NCBI RefSeq assembly: GCF_038449125.1
Contig: NZ_CP151800.1
Location: forward strand, 34,406 to 98,405
Direction of reading: 5' to 3'
Origin: Kosakonia sp. BYX6
GTDB taxonomy: Bacteria > Pseudomonadota > Gammaproteobacteria > Enterobacterales > Enterobacteriaceae
Length of the DNA stretch: 64,000 nucleotides
Shown here: positions 37,176 to 46,010 of the stretch, in pieces
Layout: each line of letters starts with the position of its first letter
Position numbering within the stretch: the first letter of the stretch is position 1
Program-made: the position numbers and the translations under genes
The notes under the pieces: model-generated
What the model was told of the DNA's origin: nothing
Databases searched by the model: none
Seen by the model: the letters and a program-made list of their open reading frames with translations, nothing else

Positions 37176-38096
37176 ATGCCGGTGGAACTTCATCAGCTCA
37201 GGTGTTTTATCGCCGTGGCGGACGAGCTGCATTTTGGCCACGCGGCGCAAAAGCTGGATATGCTGCCTTCCGCGCTTGGCCGTTACATTAAGTTGCTGGA
37301 AGAGGATCTCGGCACGCGTTTACTGACGCGTTCAACACGCAATGTTGCTTTAACCGCGCACGGCACGCTGTTTTTACCGGAAGCGCGGGAACTGATTGAG
37401 CGCGCTGATGATATACAAAAACGTTTTCAGAAACTGGCGCGGCAAAATGCCGGTCGCTTGCGCATCGGCGCGATCGACAGCGCGGCTGTCAGCCTGATCC
37501 CCCATGTGCTGCACCATTTTCGCGAGCAATGGCCAGAGGTAGAACTGAGTTTTCTGGAAGATAAATCGTCGCGCCTGTTGCCGAAGTTAAAAACCGGCAG
37601 GCTGGATCTGATATTCATTCGCCCGCAAAGCCTGATGGACAGTGCGCTGTTCAGCCAGTTCTTATTTTACGAAGATGTGGTGCTGGCGATTTCTGAAAAG
37701 CATCCGCTGGCGAACCGCACAGAAATAAATGTCGAAGACCTGCGCGATATTCCTCTGATCGTGCCGGAAAAACGCGTGCGTCCGCACAGCTACGATTTAA
37801 CGCTGAGCCTGTTTGATCATGCGGGCTTTAAGCCGAATCTGATGCAGATTGCTGATGAAAAACAAACCATCATTAATATGGTGGCGGCGGAACTTGGCGC
37901 GGCGGTAATGCCGCGTTGGGTAATGCGCATGGCGTCGCTAAATATTAAATTTCTGCCGATTGGCCAGGGCTACGAAAATATCCGCAGCAAGTTACCGATG
38001 TCGGCCGTGTGGGTAAAAGGGGCGCGGGACGATGCGCGGGACAATATGATGAAAATCGTCATGGACGAATTGCCGGTAATTGCGGGTCTGTATTAG
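37176..38096 (+). CDS. LysR-family transcriptional regulator
   Basis: A protein of 306 residues. The N-terminal ELHQLRCFIAVADELHFGHAA is that of the CatR/BenM-like branch that governs aromatic or organic-acid catabolism. ATG at 37176 and GTG at 37182 compete as starts: GTG is better spaced from GAGGA and gives the usual start of the family. It stands between the ABC importer and the tartrate dehydratase-like operon and could govern either; the stop is followed at once by REP sequence. Confidence 0.87.
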   Translation: MPVELHQLRCFIAVADELHFGHAAQKLDMLPSALGRYIKLLEEDLGTRLLTRSTRNVALTAHGTLFLPEARELIERADDIQKRFQKLARQNAGRLRIGAIDSAAVSLIPHVLHHFREQWPEVELSFLEDKSSRLLPKLKTGRLDLIFIRPQSLMDSALFSQFLFYEDVVLAISEKHPLANRTEINVEDLRDIPLIVPEKRVRPHSYDLTLSLFDHAGFKPNLMQIADEKQTIINMVAAELGAAVMPRWVMRMASLNIKFLPIGQGYENIRSKLPMSAVWVKGARDDARDNMMKIVMDELPVIAGLY

Positions 38097-38100
38097 AGCT

Positions 38101-38187
38101 GTAGGTCGGATAAGATTTGTAGGCCGGGTAAGCGTTAGCGCCACCCGGCGATATTGCCGGATGGCGGCTTCGCCTTATCCGGCCTAC
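38101..38187. repeat. REP/BIME element
   Basis: Three REP-type units (GTAGGTCGGATAAG, GTAGGCCGGGTAAGCG and a mirror unit ending CCTTATCCGGCCTAC) fill the gap between the convergent LysR gene and the FAH-family gene. Confidence 0.85.
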
Positions 38188-38202
38188 AGACGATAAACGG
38201 CG

Positions 38203-39060
38203 CTACGCCATTGCGTTCGACAAGGCGGTCACCCGGTTTACCAGGCGGCCAATTTTGCCGATTTCCACTTCGATAACGTCGCCTTCTTGCATAAACAACG
38301 GCGGCGTTCGTTTCTTTCCCACTCCGCCCGGCGAGCCGGTAATAATCACATCACCTGCCTGTAGCGGGCTAAAACGGGAGATGTACTCCACCAGTACCGC
38401 GACGGAATTGATCATATTGTGGGTCGAATCGTTCTGCACCCGGTTGCCATTTAACCAGGTGCTGATGGCGAGATCTTGCGGGTCATTGATCTCATCGCGG
38501 GTCACCATCCACGGCCCGAACGCGCCGGTTTTTCGCCAGTTTTTGCCAGACGTGAACCAGGTATACTGCATATCACGAACCGATCCGTCCATAAAACAGC
38601 TGTAACCGGCGACATGCTCTAACGCCTTGTCACGGCTCACATTGTCCGTTGGCTTGCCGATCACCACCGCCAGTTCACCTTCGTAATCAAACTCATTGCT
38701 GCTGTCGGGTTTGCACACCGCTTCGCCATGGGCGCAGAGGGTATCCGGGAAGCGAACAAACAGGGTCGGCGCATCGATAGTTTGTTCAAACTCGATCCGC
38801 TTTTCCATGTAGTTCATGCCTACGCAGAAAATCTTATTGGGGTTTTCAATCACTGGCAAAAAGTGAATTTCGTCGGCGTGAAAATCGGCCTGCGCCGGAA
38901 TAATAGACGCTAATTCCGCCAGCGCATTACCGGCAATCGCCGATTTCAGATCCGGGAAATACGCCGATAAGCGTTTACCTAAATCAAAAACCTGCTCGCC
39001 GTCGATGCAGCCCCATGTTTTTTCACCGGATGTCGGATTAACAAAACTGAGTAACTTCAT
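38203..39060 (-). CDS. Fumarylacetoacetate hydrolase-family protein
   Basis: A protein of 285 residues with the FAH C-terminal fold. Metal ligands are seen in DYEGELAVVIGK (Glu pair) and in the Asp of FMDGSVRDMQ; the ITGSPGGVG block follows. Members hydrolyse acylpyruvates or decarboxylate oxaloacetate. Because it shares an operon with a tartrate dehydratase-like enzyme whose product is oxaloacetate, an oxaloacetate decarboxylase role (as in FAHD1) is a reasonable guess. It lies 26 bases after the dehydratase beta subunit. Confidence 0.85.
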   Translation of the reverse strand: MKLLSFVNPTSGEKTWGCIDGEQVFDLGKRLSAYFPDLKSAIAGNALAELASIIPAQADFHADEIHFLPVIENPNKIFCVGMNYMEKRIEFEQTIDAPTLFVRFPDTLCAHGEAVCKPDSSNEFDYEGELAVVIGKPTDNVSRDKALEHVAGYSCFMDGSVRDMQYTWFTSGKNWRKTGAFGPWMVTRDEINDPQDLAISTWLNGNRVQNDSTHNMINSVAVLVEYISRFSPLQAGDVIITGSPGGVGKKRTPPLFMQEGDVIEVEIGKIGRLVNRVTALSNAMA

Positions 39061-39086
39061 GATAATACCTGTGCCTGAACGGCGAT

Positions 39087-39695
39087 TTATTTAATAAATT
39101 TAATCTGCTGATTAATCTCTTCAATAATCGGCAGCTTTCGCGCGTTATAAATCTTCTTATTCTCTTCGAATAAATTATTGCCTTCACAGTCGATGGAAAT
39201 AATTAACGGACCGAACTCTTTGACCTTATTCACCCACAGGGTTTCCGGCATGCCGAGATCGCGCCACTGAGCATCTTCGATTTTCTCCACGCAGGTGGCG
39301 GCCAGCACCGCGCAGCCGCCAGGGAACACCGCATGTACCGCTTTATGCGTGCGGCAACCTTCTTCAGTGTTCGGCCCCATGCCGCCTTTGCCGACAATCA
39401 GCTTCACGCCGGTTTGCTCGATAAACTCTTTCTCGAACTTCTCCATGCGCATGCTGGTGGTCGGGCCGATAGAGATCATCTCGAACTCGTTTTCCCCTTT
39501 TTCCACCACGATCGGGCCTGCGTGGAAAATCGCCAGGCCGTTCAGATCCACCGGCAACTCGCGTTTTAGCTCAATCAGACGGCGGTGCGCCACGTCACGG
39601 CAGGTCACCAGCGTCCCGGTCAGATAGACGATTTCACCCGGCTTCAGCGCCAGCAAATCTTCGTCTTTGATTGGCGTGGTCAGCACTTTTTTCAT
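39087..39695 (-). CDS. ttdB: L(+)-tartrate dehydratase / class I fumarase beta subunit
   Basis: A protein of 202 residues, the swivelling domain of a two-subunit class I hydro-lyase. Typical blocks are [30 protein letters not shown] and [14 protein letters not shown]. In E. coli TtdAB converts L-tartrate to oxaloacetate. Close relatives include two-subunit fumarases and mesaconases, so the substrate is assigned by operon content. Its start overlaps the alpha-subunit stop by 4 bases. Confidence 0.82.
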   Translation of the reverse strand: MKKVLTTPIKDEDLLALKPGEIVYLTGTLVTCRDVAHRRLIELKRELPVDLNGLAIFHAGPIVVEKGENEFEMISIGPTTSMRMEKFEKEFIEQTGVKLIVGKGGMGPNTEEGCRTHKAVHAVFPGGCAVLAATCVEKIEDAQWRDLGMPETLWVNKVKEFGPLIISIDCEGNNLFEENKKIYNARKLPIIEEINQQIKFIK

Positions 39696-40603
39696 AATAC
39701 AGCCCCCTGATGGGAAAGAATTTCGTAAGAGAGATCGGCGCTAAAGCGGATGGCGCCGCGACGGTGCGCCCAGCAACCGGTCGAAACTGCGACGCCAATG
39801 GTCGATGGATGGCGCGCGGACGATTCAATATTTACCCCCATCACCGAGGCTTTACCGCCCATGCCCTGCGGCCCCAGCCCAACTTTGTTCAGCCCCTCTT
39901 CCAGCAGCGCCTCCATTTTGGCGGCGTCCGGGTTTGGGTGTGTGGAGTCGACCGGGCGCAAAATCGCTTTCTTCGACAGACGCGCGGCGGTTTCTACCGA
40001 TGTCGACACTCCAACGCCTACCAGCAGCGGCGGGCAGGCGTTCACGCCGTAAGAGGTGATAACGTCAAAAACAAACTGGTTCACGCCTTCATAGCCCTGG
40101 CCCGGCATCAGCACTTTCGCCGCGCCCGGCAGCGAGCAACCGCCGCCGGCCATATAAACTTCAATGGTGCAGCTGTCGTCATCGGGAATGATGTCCCAGT
40201 CCAGCCAGGGAATGCGCGAGCCGGTATTGGTGCCGGTGTTTTTCTCGATAAAGGTTTCCACCGCGTTATGGCGCAGCGGCGCTTTTTTGGTGGCTTCCAG
40301 CGTGGCGGTTTTGAGGATCGATTCCAGGCCGCTCAGGTACGGGAATTTCGCCCCGCAGGTGATGAAATACTGAATCACGCCGGTGTCCTGGCAACATGGG
40401 CGATCCAGCTCGTCGGCCCGTTTTTGGTTTTCGAACATTGAGTCGTAAACCGCCATTGCCAGCGGCGCGTCCTCTTCGGCACGCAGTGCTTCAAGTTTTT
40501 TCATAACATCGGTCGGCAGGCGTTTGCCAACATACCCGGTAAAGCGGGTCATCACGTCAGTTAATGACGAAATTGCTTCAGATGTGCTCACAATATGCTC
40601 CAT
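39692..40603 (-). CDS. ttdA: L(+)-tartrate dehydratase / class I fumarase alpha subunit
   Basis: A protein of 303 residues with the 4Fe-4S domain of class I hydro-lyases. Cys residues likely to hold the cluster occur in [16 protein letters not shown] and [10 protein letters not shown]; a further Cys is in [20 protein letters not shown] and the region around [16 protein letters not shown] follow E. coli TtdA. It is the second gene of a minus-strand operon MFS-alpha-beta-FAH. Confidence 0.84.
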   Translation of the reverse strand: MEHIVSTSEAISSLTDVMTRFTGYVGKRLPTDVMKKLEALRAEEDAPLAMAVYDSMFENQKRADELDRPCCQDTGVIQYFITCGAKFPYLSGLESILKTATLEATKKAPLRHNAVETFIEKNTGTNTGSRIPWLDWDIIPDDDSCTIEVYMAGGGCSLPGAAKVLMPGQGYEGVNQFVFDVITSYGVNACPPLLVGVGVSTSVETAARLSKKAILRPVDSTHPNPDAAKMEALLEEGLNKVGLGPQGMGGKASVMGVNIESSARHPSTIGVAVSTGCWAHRRGAIRFSADLSYEILSHQGAVL

Positions 40604-40611
40604 TTCTTTTT

Positions 40612-41907
40612 TCAGGCTAATGCGTTTTTCATTGCCTTGCGTTTACGGCTGATTTCGATAGAGAGGGTCAAAACAGCGGAGACCACCAACATGCCCGCCA
40701 CGCAGTAAAGGGCGAGGGAGAAGTCGCCGGTGGTCTCTTTCAGCCAGCCGATGACCGCCGGGCCAGCAAAGCCGCCGAGGTTGCCAATTGAGTTGATTGC
40801 CGCCAGGCCAGCCGCAGCGGCCGGGCCATTCAGGAACAGCGACGGAATGCTCCACAGCGGCGGTTTGCAGGAAGAGATGCCGACGTTCGCCATTACCAGT
40901 GCGAATATCGCCAGCGGCAGGCTGTGAACCGAACCGGCCAGCACAAAGCCCAGGCAAGCGAACAGACACGCGCTGACAACGTGCCAGGTGCGCTCTTTGG
41001 TTTTATCGGAATGCTTCGCCCACAGGATCATCGCGACAATCGACAGCGCGGCGGGAATCGCGTTAATAAAGCCGATTTGGAAAGTACTTAAGCCAAAAGA
41101 TTTAATGAATTGTGGCGACCAGATATTCAGGGAATAAAGGCCTGCGGAGGTGCCGAAATAGACCACGGCCAGCGTCAGCACGCGGATGTCAGTCAGCCCT
41201 TTCCAGATACTGGTTTTGGCCTGGCCTGCTTTGTTCTGATTTTCGTCCGCCAGTGTCGTAATCAGCCACTGGGTCTCTTCTTTATTCAGCCAGCGGTTTT
41301 TCTCCGGGCGATCGTTTAAGTAGAAAAAGGTGAAAATGCCGAGCAGGACTGCGGCCACAGAATCCAGCATAAACATCAGCTGCCAGCCTTTCAGACCGAA
41401 TGCGCCATGCATGCTCAAAATCGTGCCCGCCAGCGGGGAACCGAGCATCGAAGAGATCGGTGCGGCGGCCATAAAAAAGGCAATCACCTGCGCACGGCGT
41501 TTAATGGGAAACCAGGTGCTCAAATAGAGAATAATGCCGGAGAAAAATCCTGCTTCGGCAACGCCTAATAAAAAACGCAGAATATAAAACCCTGTCGAGG
41601 TTTCAACAAGCATCATGCAAGCGGCAATAATTCCCCAGCTCACCATAATGCGCGCCAGCCAAATACGCGGCCCGACTTTTAGCAGAATAACGTTTGACGG
41701 AATATCCGTTAAGAAATAACCAATAAAAAACATGCCCGCGCCAATACCAAAAACCGTGGATGAAAATCCCAGATCTTGATTCATAGTCAGGGCGGCAAAA
41801 CCGATATTTATACGATCAAAAAATGCAATAAAATACGCGAACATCACGAAGGGTACGATCCGCCAGGATATTTTCCTGAGCGTGACCTGTTCAGTTGTAG
41901 AGTTCAT
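40612..41907 (-). CDS. MFS transporter, tartrate/organic-anion type (ACS family)
   Basis: A protein of 431 residues with 12 membrane helices. The N-terminal FAYFIAFFDRINIGFAALTM and YFLTDIPSNVILLKVGPRIW mark the anion:cation symporter family, which includes TtuB-like tartrate and hexuronate carriers. It lies 8 bases before the dehydratase alpha gene and begins the operon, so it is probably the dicarboxylate uptake protein. Confidence 0.87.
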   Translation of the reverse strand: MNSTTEQVTLRKISWRIVPFVMFAYFIAFFDRINIGFAALTMNQDLGFSSTVFGIGAGMFFIGYFLTDIPSNVILLKVGPRIWLARIMVSWGIIAACMMLVETSTGFYILRFLLGVAEAGFFSGIILYLSTWFPIKRRAQVIAFFMAAAPISSMLGSPLAGTILSMHGAFGLKGWQLMFMLDSVAAVLLGIFTFFYLNDRPEKNRWLNKEETQWLITTLADENQNKAGQAKTSIWKGLTDIRVLTLAVVYFGTSAGLYSLNIWSPQFIKSFGLSTFQIGFINAIPAALSIVAMILWAKHSDKTKERTWHVVSACLFACLGFVLAGSVHSLPLAIFALVMANVGISSCKPPLWSIPSLFLNGPAAAAGLAAINSIGNLGGFAGPAVIGWLKETTGDFSLALYCVAGMLVVSAVLTLSIEISRKRKAMKNALA

Positions 41908-42207
41908 AACATTGTTTTCCAGCAGTTAAAATAATAATGACAGGCAACGTTAAGGAATAAAAATGCGACCTGCTGACGGGCTTACTATGGGAGGAATAAA
42001 AGCGGGGATCATCCGAGGTCGATTATATAAAAAATGCGAATAATCACGGCGTAATAAAAAACAGCGGCAGAAATACCCGCTGCGATCAATAAAACCCTAA
42101 AAACCGTGTGATTATTAACAGGAATGGGTGAGAGTTTTTACTTTAAAGAAACATGTCCCGCAGAGCGGAAAAGAAGGGATATGTGATACGGCTCAAAAAT
42201 CGAAACG
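41908..42207. other. Non-coding gap between the tartrate-like operon and mqsRA
   Basis: This AT-rich stretch must hold the promoter of the minus-strand tartrate-like operon near its left side. No clear operator, small gene or hairpin was found apart from the terminator repeat at its right end. Confidence 0.5.
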
Positions 42208-42238
42208 ATAAAAAACCCGGCGAACCGGGCTTTCAGGC
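42208..42238 (-). terminator. Terminator repeat, left copy (overlaps mqsA stop)
   Basis: The hairpin AGCCCGG-TTCG-CCGGGTT with a T run on the minus strand ends mqsRA transcription. All 31 bases are identical to 43067-43097, after the nitroreductase gene. The mqsA stop codon (42233-42235) lies inside the repeat. Confidence 0.85.
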
Positions 42239-42634
42239 ATGTTTTAGCTCTTCAAAGAGTTCTGGGTGCTTATCCAGTGCTTTGAACAACAAGACTAATG
42301 GTTTAGGGGGGGCAACACGGCCGGTTTCATAACGACTGAAGGCGTTAGCTCCGCCACCAAAAATCTCAGCCGCCTGGCGCTGATCCAGGTTGAAACGCTT
42401 ACGTATCGTAGCGATAAAATTTGGGTCTACCTCATCAGCGTTAACTTTTCGCACAAATGCGGCGACCTGTTTTGAGTAGAGTTCACCATTAAGACGATCA
42501 AAGATGATTTCCCCACATGCGTCGCAATAGTCGCCAGTAACCTTGGTAATCATTGTTATGTGGCCTTTGTACCCGTATTTAACGTCGCGGGTTTCGTGTT
42601 TGAGTTCCGCGCCGCCACAAATAGGACATTTCAT
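42233..42634 (-). CDS. mqsA: MqsA-family antitoxin
   Basis: A protein of 133 residues. The N-terminal zinc domain has two CxxC pairs (CPIC at 3-6 and CDAC at about 37-40). The C-terminal HTH has QRQAAEIFGGGANAFSRYET, nearly the same as E. coli MqsA. It neutralises MqsR and represses the operon. The last residues (ELKHA) run into the terminator repeat. It follows mqsR by one base, in the unusual toxin-first order of this family. Confidence 0.93.
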   Translation of the reverse strand: MKCPICGGAELKHETRDVKYGYKGHITMITKVTGDYCDACGEIIFDRLNGELYSKQVAAFVRKVNADEVDPNFIATIRKRFNLDQRQAAEIFGGGANAFSRYETGRVAPPKPLVLLFKALDKHPELFEELKHA

Positions 42635-42635
42635 G

Positions 42636-42941
42636 TTACCTCTCCTTAAAGGATACGATCAGCACGTCGTTAGACACGATCAATTTCAGATACAACTGCT
42701 GTCCATTCCAGGTAGGACGATAAACATCATGCCAAACAGTGTGATCCGCATACGCTGTCATGCTTTTAAAAAAATCTTTTAAACTCAAAGCTAAAATCAC
42801 AGCACACATTTCATCAAAAGGTGGTGAAGTGAAGCCCAACTCGATTGCCCCAGCAACGGCACTGGCCGTTGTTTTGACTTTTCCATCCATGACCATCTGC
42901 TTAACGATGTGTAAGCGGATGTGGGGAGTTCCTTTCTCCAT
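42636..42941 (-). CDS. mqsR: MqsR-family mRNA interferase toxin
   Basis: A protein of 101 residues with the RelE-like MqsR fold. The start MEKGTPHIRL, the FFKSMTAYADHTVWHDVYRP core and the end VLIVSFKER parallel E. coli MqsR, which cuts mRNA mainly at GCU. The ribosome site for mqsA lies in its last codons. A half palindrome AACCTAAAAG just upstream (42948-42957) may be part of the MqsA operator; the E. coli form is a complete AACCT-AGGTT palindrome. Confidence 0.93.
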   Translation of the reverse strand: MEKGTPHIRLHIVKQMVMDGKVKTTASAVAGAIELGFTSPPFDEMCAVILALSLKDFFKSMTAYADHTVWHDVYRPTWNGQQLYLKLIVSNDVLIVSFKER

Positions 42942-43066
42942 AGTGTTAACCTAAAAGCAAAATTATGCAAATAGGGTAAATTTAAAGTACGTGATTCGAG
43001 TGGTCAAAGCCTCAAAGATAGAATTGCGAGCGAAGCAAAATTTTGGATGTAAATCCGATGTAAGCA

Positions 43067-43097
43067 ATAAAAAACCCGGCGAACCGGGCTTTCAGGC
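43067..43097 (-). terminator. Terminator repeat, right copy (after nitroreductase)
   Basis: Same 31 bases as at 42208-42238, directly beside the nitroreductase stop codon. The two copies bracket mqsRA in direct orientation, 859 bases apart. The native terminator of the nitroreductase gene is probably this one. Confidence 0.85.
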
Positions 43098-43751
43098 TTA
43101 GATAAAGGTAAAAATCTCGTCGCGCGGCAGGCGGGATTTTGGCAGTGCGGCGTTGAAGTCCTGCTCGCTGCGATAACCCAGCGACACCAGCACTACGCTG
43201 GTCAGCCCTTTTTCACGCAGGCCCAGCGAAAGATCCAGCGCGCGCGAGTCAAATCCTTCCATTGGCGTTGCGTCAATGCCGAGCATCGCGGCGCCGAGCA
43301 GCAAACCGCCGAGCGACAGGTAAACCTGTTTTTCCATCCACTGCGGCATATCGCGCTGTTCATAGCGGTGAAGATCAACATAGGAGCGACGGCTCTTGTC
43401 CTGGCCCGCTTGCGCGCCTTCTGCGACAAAACGGCCATCTTTTTGCTCTTGCGCCAACACATTTTGCAGATGTTGCTCATCAAGATCGCTACGCATGCAG
43501 AGCGCAATCACATGCGAGGCATTCAAAATTTTCGGTTCGTTATAGGCGAATGTGTTGGTGGCGGCTTTCGCCATCGCAGCGCGGCCTTCTGCTGTTGAGG
43601 CGACAACAAAGTGCCACGGCTGGGAGTTAACGGAAGAGGGGCTGTTTTGCAGAACGTTCAGCAGCGTGTCGATTTTATCCTGCGGCAGCGTCTTGCCGGG
43701 TTCGAAGGCTTTCACGGTATGGCGGGCAATTACGGCATCATCAAGGGTCAT
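43098..43751 (-). CDS. NfsB-like FMN-dependent nitroreductase
   Basis: A protein of 217 residues that follows E. coli NfsB in length and in the blocks LQNSPSSVNSQPWHFVVAST, NASHVIALC, EKQVYLSLGGLLLGAAMLGIDATPMEGFD and LPKSRLP. It reduces nitro compounds and quinones with NAD(P)H in the cytoplasm. It is probably a paralogue of nfsB. A LysR gene lies divergently 172 bases away, with an inverted repeat between them. Confidence 0.88.
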   Translation of the reverse strand: MTLDDAVIARHTVKAFEPGKTLPQDKIDTLLNVLQNSPSSVNSQPWHFVVASTAEGRAAMAKAATNTFAYNEPKILNASHVIALCMRSDLDEQHLQNVLAQEQKDGRFVAEGAQAGQDKSRRSYVDLHRYEQRDMPQWMEKQVYLSLGGLLLGAAMLGIDATPMEGFDSRALDLSLGLREKGLTSVVLVSLGYRSEQDFNAALPKSRLPRDEIFTFI

Positions 43752-43836
43752 CGTATTTCTCCTGGCGCAAAATAAAGAAGTGTGTCGAGAATAAACGCAA
43801 AACTCAGCCAGATAAATCGTTGTAAAAAGGCAACAC

Positions 43837-43855
43837 TTTCACTCAATAAGTGAAA
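43837..43855. promoter_or_regulatory. Inverted repeat between nitroreductase and LysR genes
   Basis: TTTCACT-CAATA-AGTGAAA is a perfect 7-bp inverted repeat placed in the middle of the divergent promoter region. It is a good candidate operator for the LysR protein encoded at 43924. Confidence 0.5.
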
Positions 43856-43923
43856 ATGCGGTTTGCCTGCGCGGCGATTTCTGGCACAACAGAGTCGCCA
43901 TATTTATTACCTTCGGAGAAACC

Positions 43924-44859
43924 ATGATTCGGCTGGAAGATATCACGCTGTTCGTTCGCTCGGCGGTGCTGGGCAGTTTTTCAAATGCCGCGCGCGAAGC
44001 GGGGTTGCTGCCGGGCCAGGTCAGCGCCGCGGTTCACCGGCTGGAGCGGGATCTGGATAAACGCCTGTTTGTGCGCTCGACGCGCAGCCTGCGCCTGACC
44101 GCCGAGGGTGAAAAATACCTGCCTTTCGCGCAAGAGATGCTGGCGGTAGTGCAAGCCGGCGCGGAAAGCCTGCACAGCGGCGATAACGAACCGCAGGGCG
44201 AATTGCGCGTCGCCATGCCGTCTGATTTGGGCCGCAACGTGTTGCTGCCGCTGATTACCCGCTTTTGCGAGCAGTACCCGAAAGTGTCGCTGCGCCTCTC
44301 GCTTTCCGATCAGATCAGCGATGTGTTTCGCGACCCGGTGGATATCGCGATCCGCTACGGCGTACTGGATAACAGCAGCTATGTCGCGCTGCCGATCGCC
44401 GAGGATAACCGCCGCGTGCTGGCTGCGTCGCCGGGCTACCTGGCAACGCATGGCCGGCCGCAAACGCTGGACGAGGTCGTGAATCACCACTGTTTGTTGT
44501 TCACCATGAACAGCCAGGTGTATGACAAATGGAGCTTTCCGGAAAACGGCATGCGCCGCCAGCTTATCGTCAAAAGCCGCATGCTGTGCGATGACGCCGA
44601 TGTTGCTCGCCGCTGGGCGCTGGAGGGCATGGGCATTGTTTATAAATCGTGGATTGATATCAGCGCCGATGTGCTGGCCGGGCGGCTGGAAGTGCTGCTG
44701 CCACAGCACCCTGGCGAGGCCGCGCCGCTGAACTTAATTTGCCCGCACCGCAAGCAGTTTTCCCCGGCGATCCGCCATCTGCACGGCGTCTTGCGCGAGC
44801 ACTTGCAACCCACCACCGCGCTGCTTCATAACGCTTCAATTTTTAAACCGCACATATGA
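43924..44859 (+). CDS. LysR-family transcriptional regulator
   Basis: A protein of 311 residues. The N-terminal LEDITLFVRSAVLGSFSNAAREA and the RLFVRSTRSLRLTAEGEKYL wing match the CrgA/DsdC-like LysR branch. It lies between a divergent nitroreductase and a co-directional aldo/keto reductase (63 bases downstream), so it may respond to electrophiles or quinones and govern both; this is inferred from position. Ribosome site GGAG precedes the ATG. Confidence 0.87.
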   Translation: MIRLEDITLFVRSAVLGSFSNAAREAGLLPGQVSAAVHRLERDLDKRLFVRSTRSLRLTAEGEKYLPFAQEMLAVVQAGAESLHSGDNEPQGELRVAMPSDLGRNVLLPLITRFCEQYPKVSLRLSLSDQISDVFRDPVDIAIRYGVLDNSSYVALPIAEDNRRVLAASPGYLATHGRPQTLDEVVNHHCLLFTMNSQVYDKWSFPENGMRRQLIVKSRMLCDDADVARRWALEGMGIVYKSWIDISADVLAGRLEVLLPQHPGEAAPLNLICPHRKQFSPAIRHLHGVLREHLQPTTALLHNASIFKPHI

Positions 44860-44922
44860 ACAAAAAGTGTACATTTATTCGGACCAGGATTAAGCCTCTG
44901 TCTTACAAAGGAAAAACTGGCT

Positions 44923-45876
44923 ATGACTTTGCGTTCATTAGGTACGACGGGTTTACAGATTCCCTCATTGGTGTTTGGCGGTAACGTTTTTGGCTGGACC
45001 GTTGATGAAAAACAGAGCTTCAGCTTGCTGGATGCGCTGCTGGAAAGGGGCTTCAACGCCATTGATACCGCCGATGTTTATTCGGCGTGGGCGCCGGGTA
45101 ATCAAGGTGGTGAATCGGAAACCATTATTGGTAAATGGCTGGCCGCGCACCCCGGCAATCGCGAGAAAATCACGCTATTTACCAAAGTCGGTTCTGACCT
45201 CGGCGAACCCGGCAAGAAAGGCCTTTCCGCCCGCTGGATAGCACAGGCCGTTGAAGATTCGCTGCGCCGCCTGCAAACCGACTATATCGATCTCTATTTC
45301 TCTCACTGGCCGGATAGCAAAACGCCGTACGATGAAACGCTGGGTGCGTATGAAAAACTGCTGAAGGCCGGGAAAATCCGCGCGATTGGCGCGTCCAACC
45401 TCAATGCTGAACAGTTGGCGGAATCGTTGAAAGTGGCCGACGCGAAAGGTCTGCCGCGTTACCAGGTGCTGCAACCGGAATATAACCTCTACGATCGTTC
45501 CAGCTTCGAAGGCGCGTTGCAGGACTTAACGGTGCGGGAGAATATCGGCGTGGTGACCTATTACAGCCTCGCGTCCGGCTTCCTTTCCGGCAAATACCGC
45601 AGTGAAAAAGACCTCAGCCAAAGCCAGCGCGGCAACGGTATTGCCAAATACCTGAACCCGCGCGGTTTTGCCCTTATCGACGCACTGGAAACCGTGGCGG
45701 CGAACCATAATGTGAAACCCGCCGAAGTGGCGCTGGCCTGGCTTATCCGACAACCGGGCGTCACCGCACCGATCGCCAGCGCAACGAAAATCGCCCACGT
45801 CGACAGCTTCGTCACGGCGGTATCGTTAACACTCTCCTCAGACGAGATTGCCGCGCTGAATAAAGCGGGCGCGTAA
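44923..45876 (+). CDS. Aldo/keto reductase
   Basis: A protein of 317 residues with the AKR barrel. The catalytic tetrad is seen as Asp and Tyr in DTADVYSAW, Lys in LFTKVG and His in YFSHWPD. The NADPH-binding region near the C-terminus (ASATKIAHVDSF) is present. It reduces aldehydes or ketones; substrate unknown. It may form a detoxification unit with the nearby nitroreductase. A terminator follows the stop. Confidence 0.88.
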   Translation: MTLRSLGTTGLQIPSLVFGGNVFGWTVDEKQSFSLLDALLERGFNAIDTADVYSAWAPGNQGGESETIIGKWLAAHPGNREKITLFTKVGSDLGEPGKKGLSARWIAQAVEDSLRRLQTDYIDLYFSHWPDSKTPYDETLGAYEKLLKAGKIRAIGASNLNAEQLAESLKVADAKGLPRYQVLQPEYNLYDRSSFEGALQDLTVRENIGVVTYYSLASGFLSGKYRSEKDLSQSQRGNGIAKYLNPRGFALIDALETVAANHNVKPAEVALAWLIRQPGVTAPIASATKIAHVDSFVTAVSLTLSSDEIAALNKAGA

Positions 45877-45885
45877 GCTTGAGAT

Positions 45886-45910
45886 GCCCGGAAATAACGC
45901 CGGGCTTTTA
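45886..45910 (+). terminator. Terminator after the aldo/keto reductase
   Basis: GCCCG pairs with CGGGC around a ten-base loop and is followed by TTTTAATAAT, 10 bases after the stop. Confidence 0.75.
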
Positions 45911-46010
45911 ATAATATTTAAATGCTCATTCTTTGAATCTTGCCTATAAAAAGGTGTGATGTTCGCGATAAATTATTCAGGAACTCATTTCAATGGATAT
46001 GTGAAAAAAG

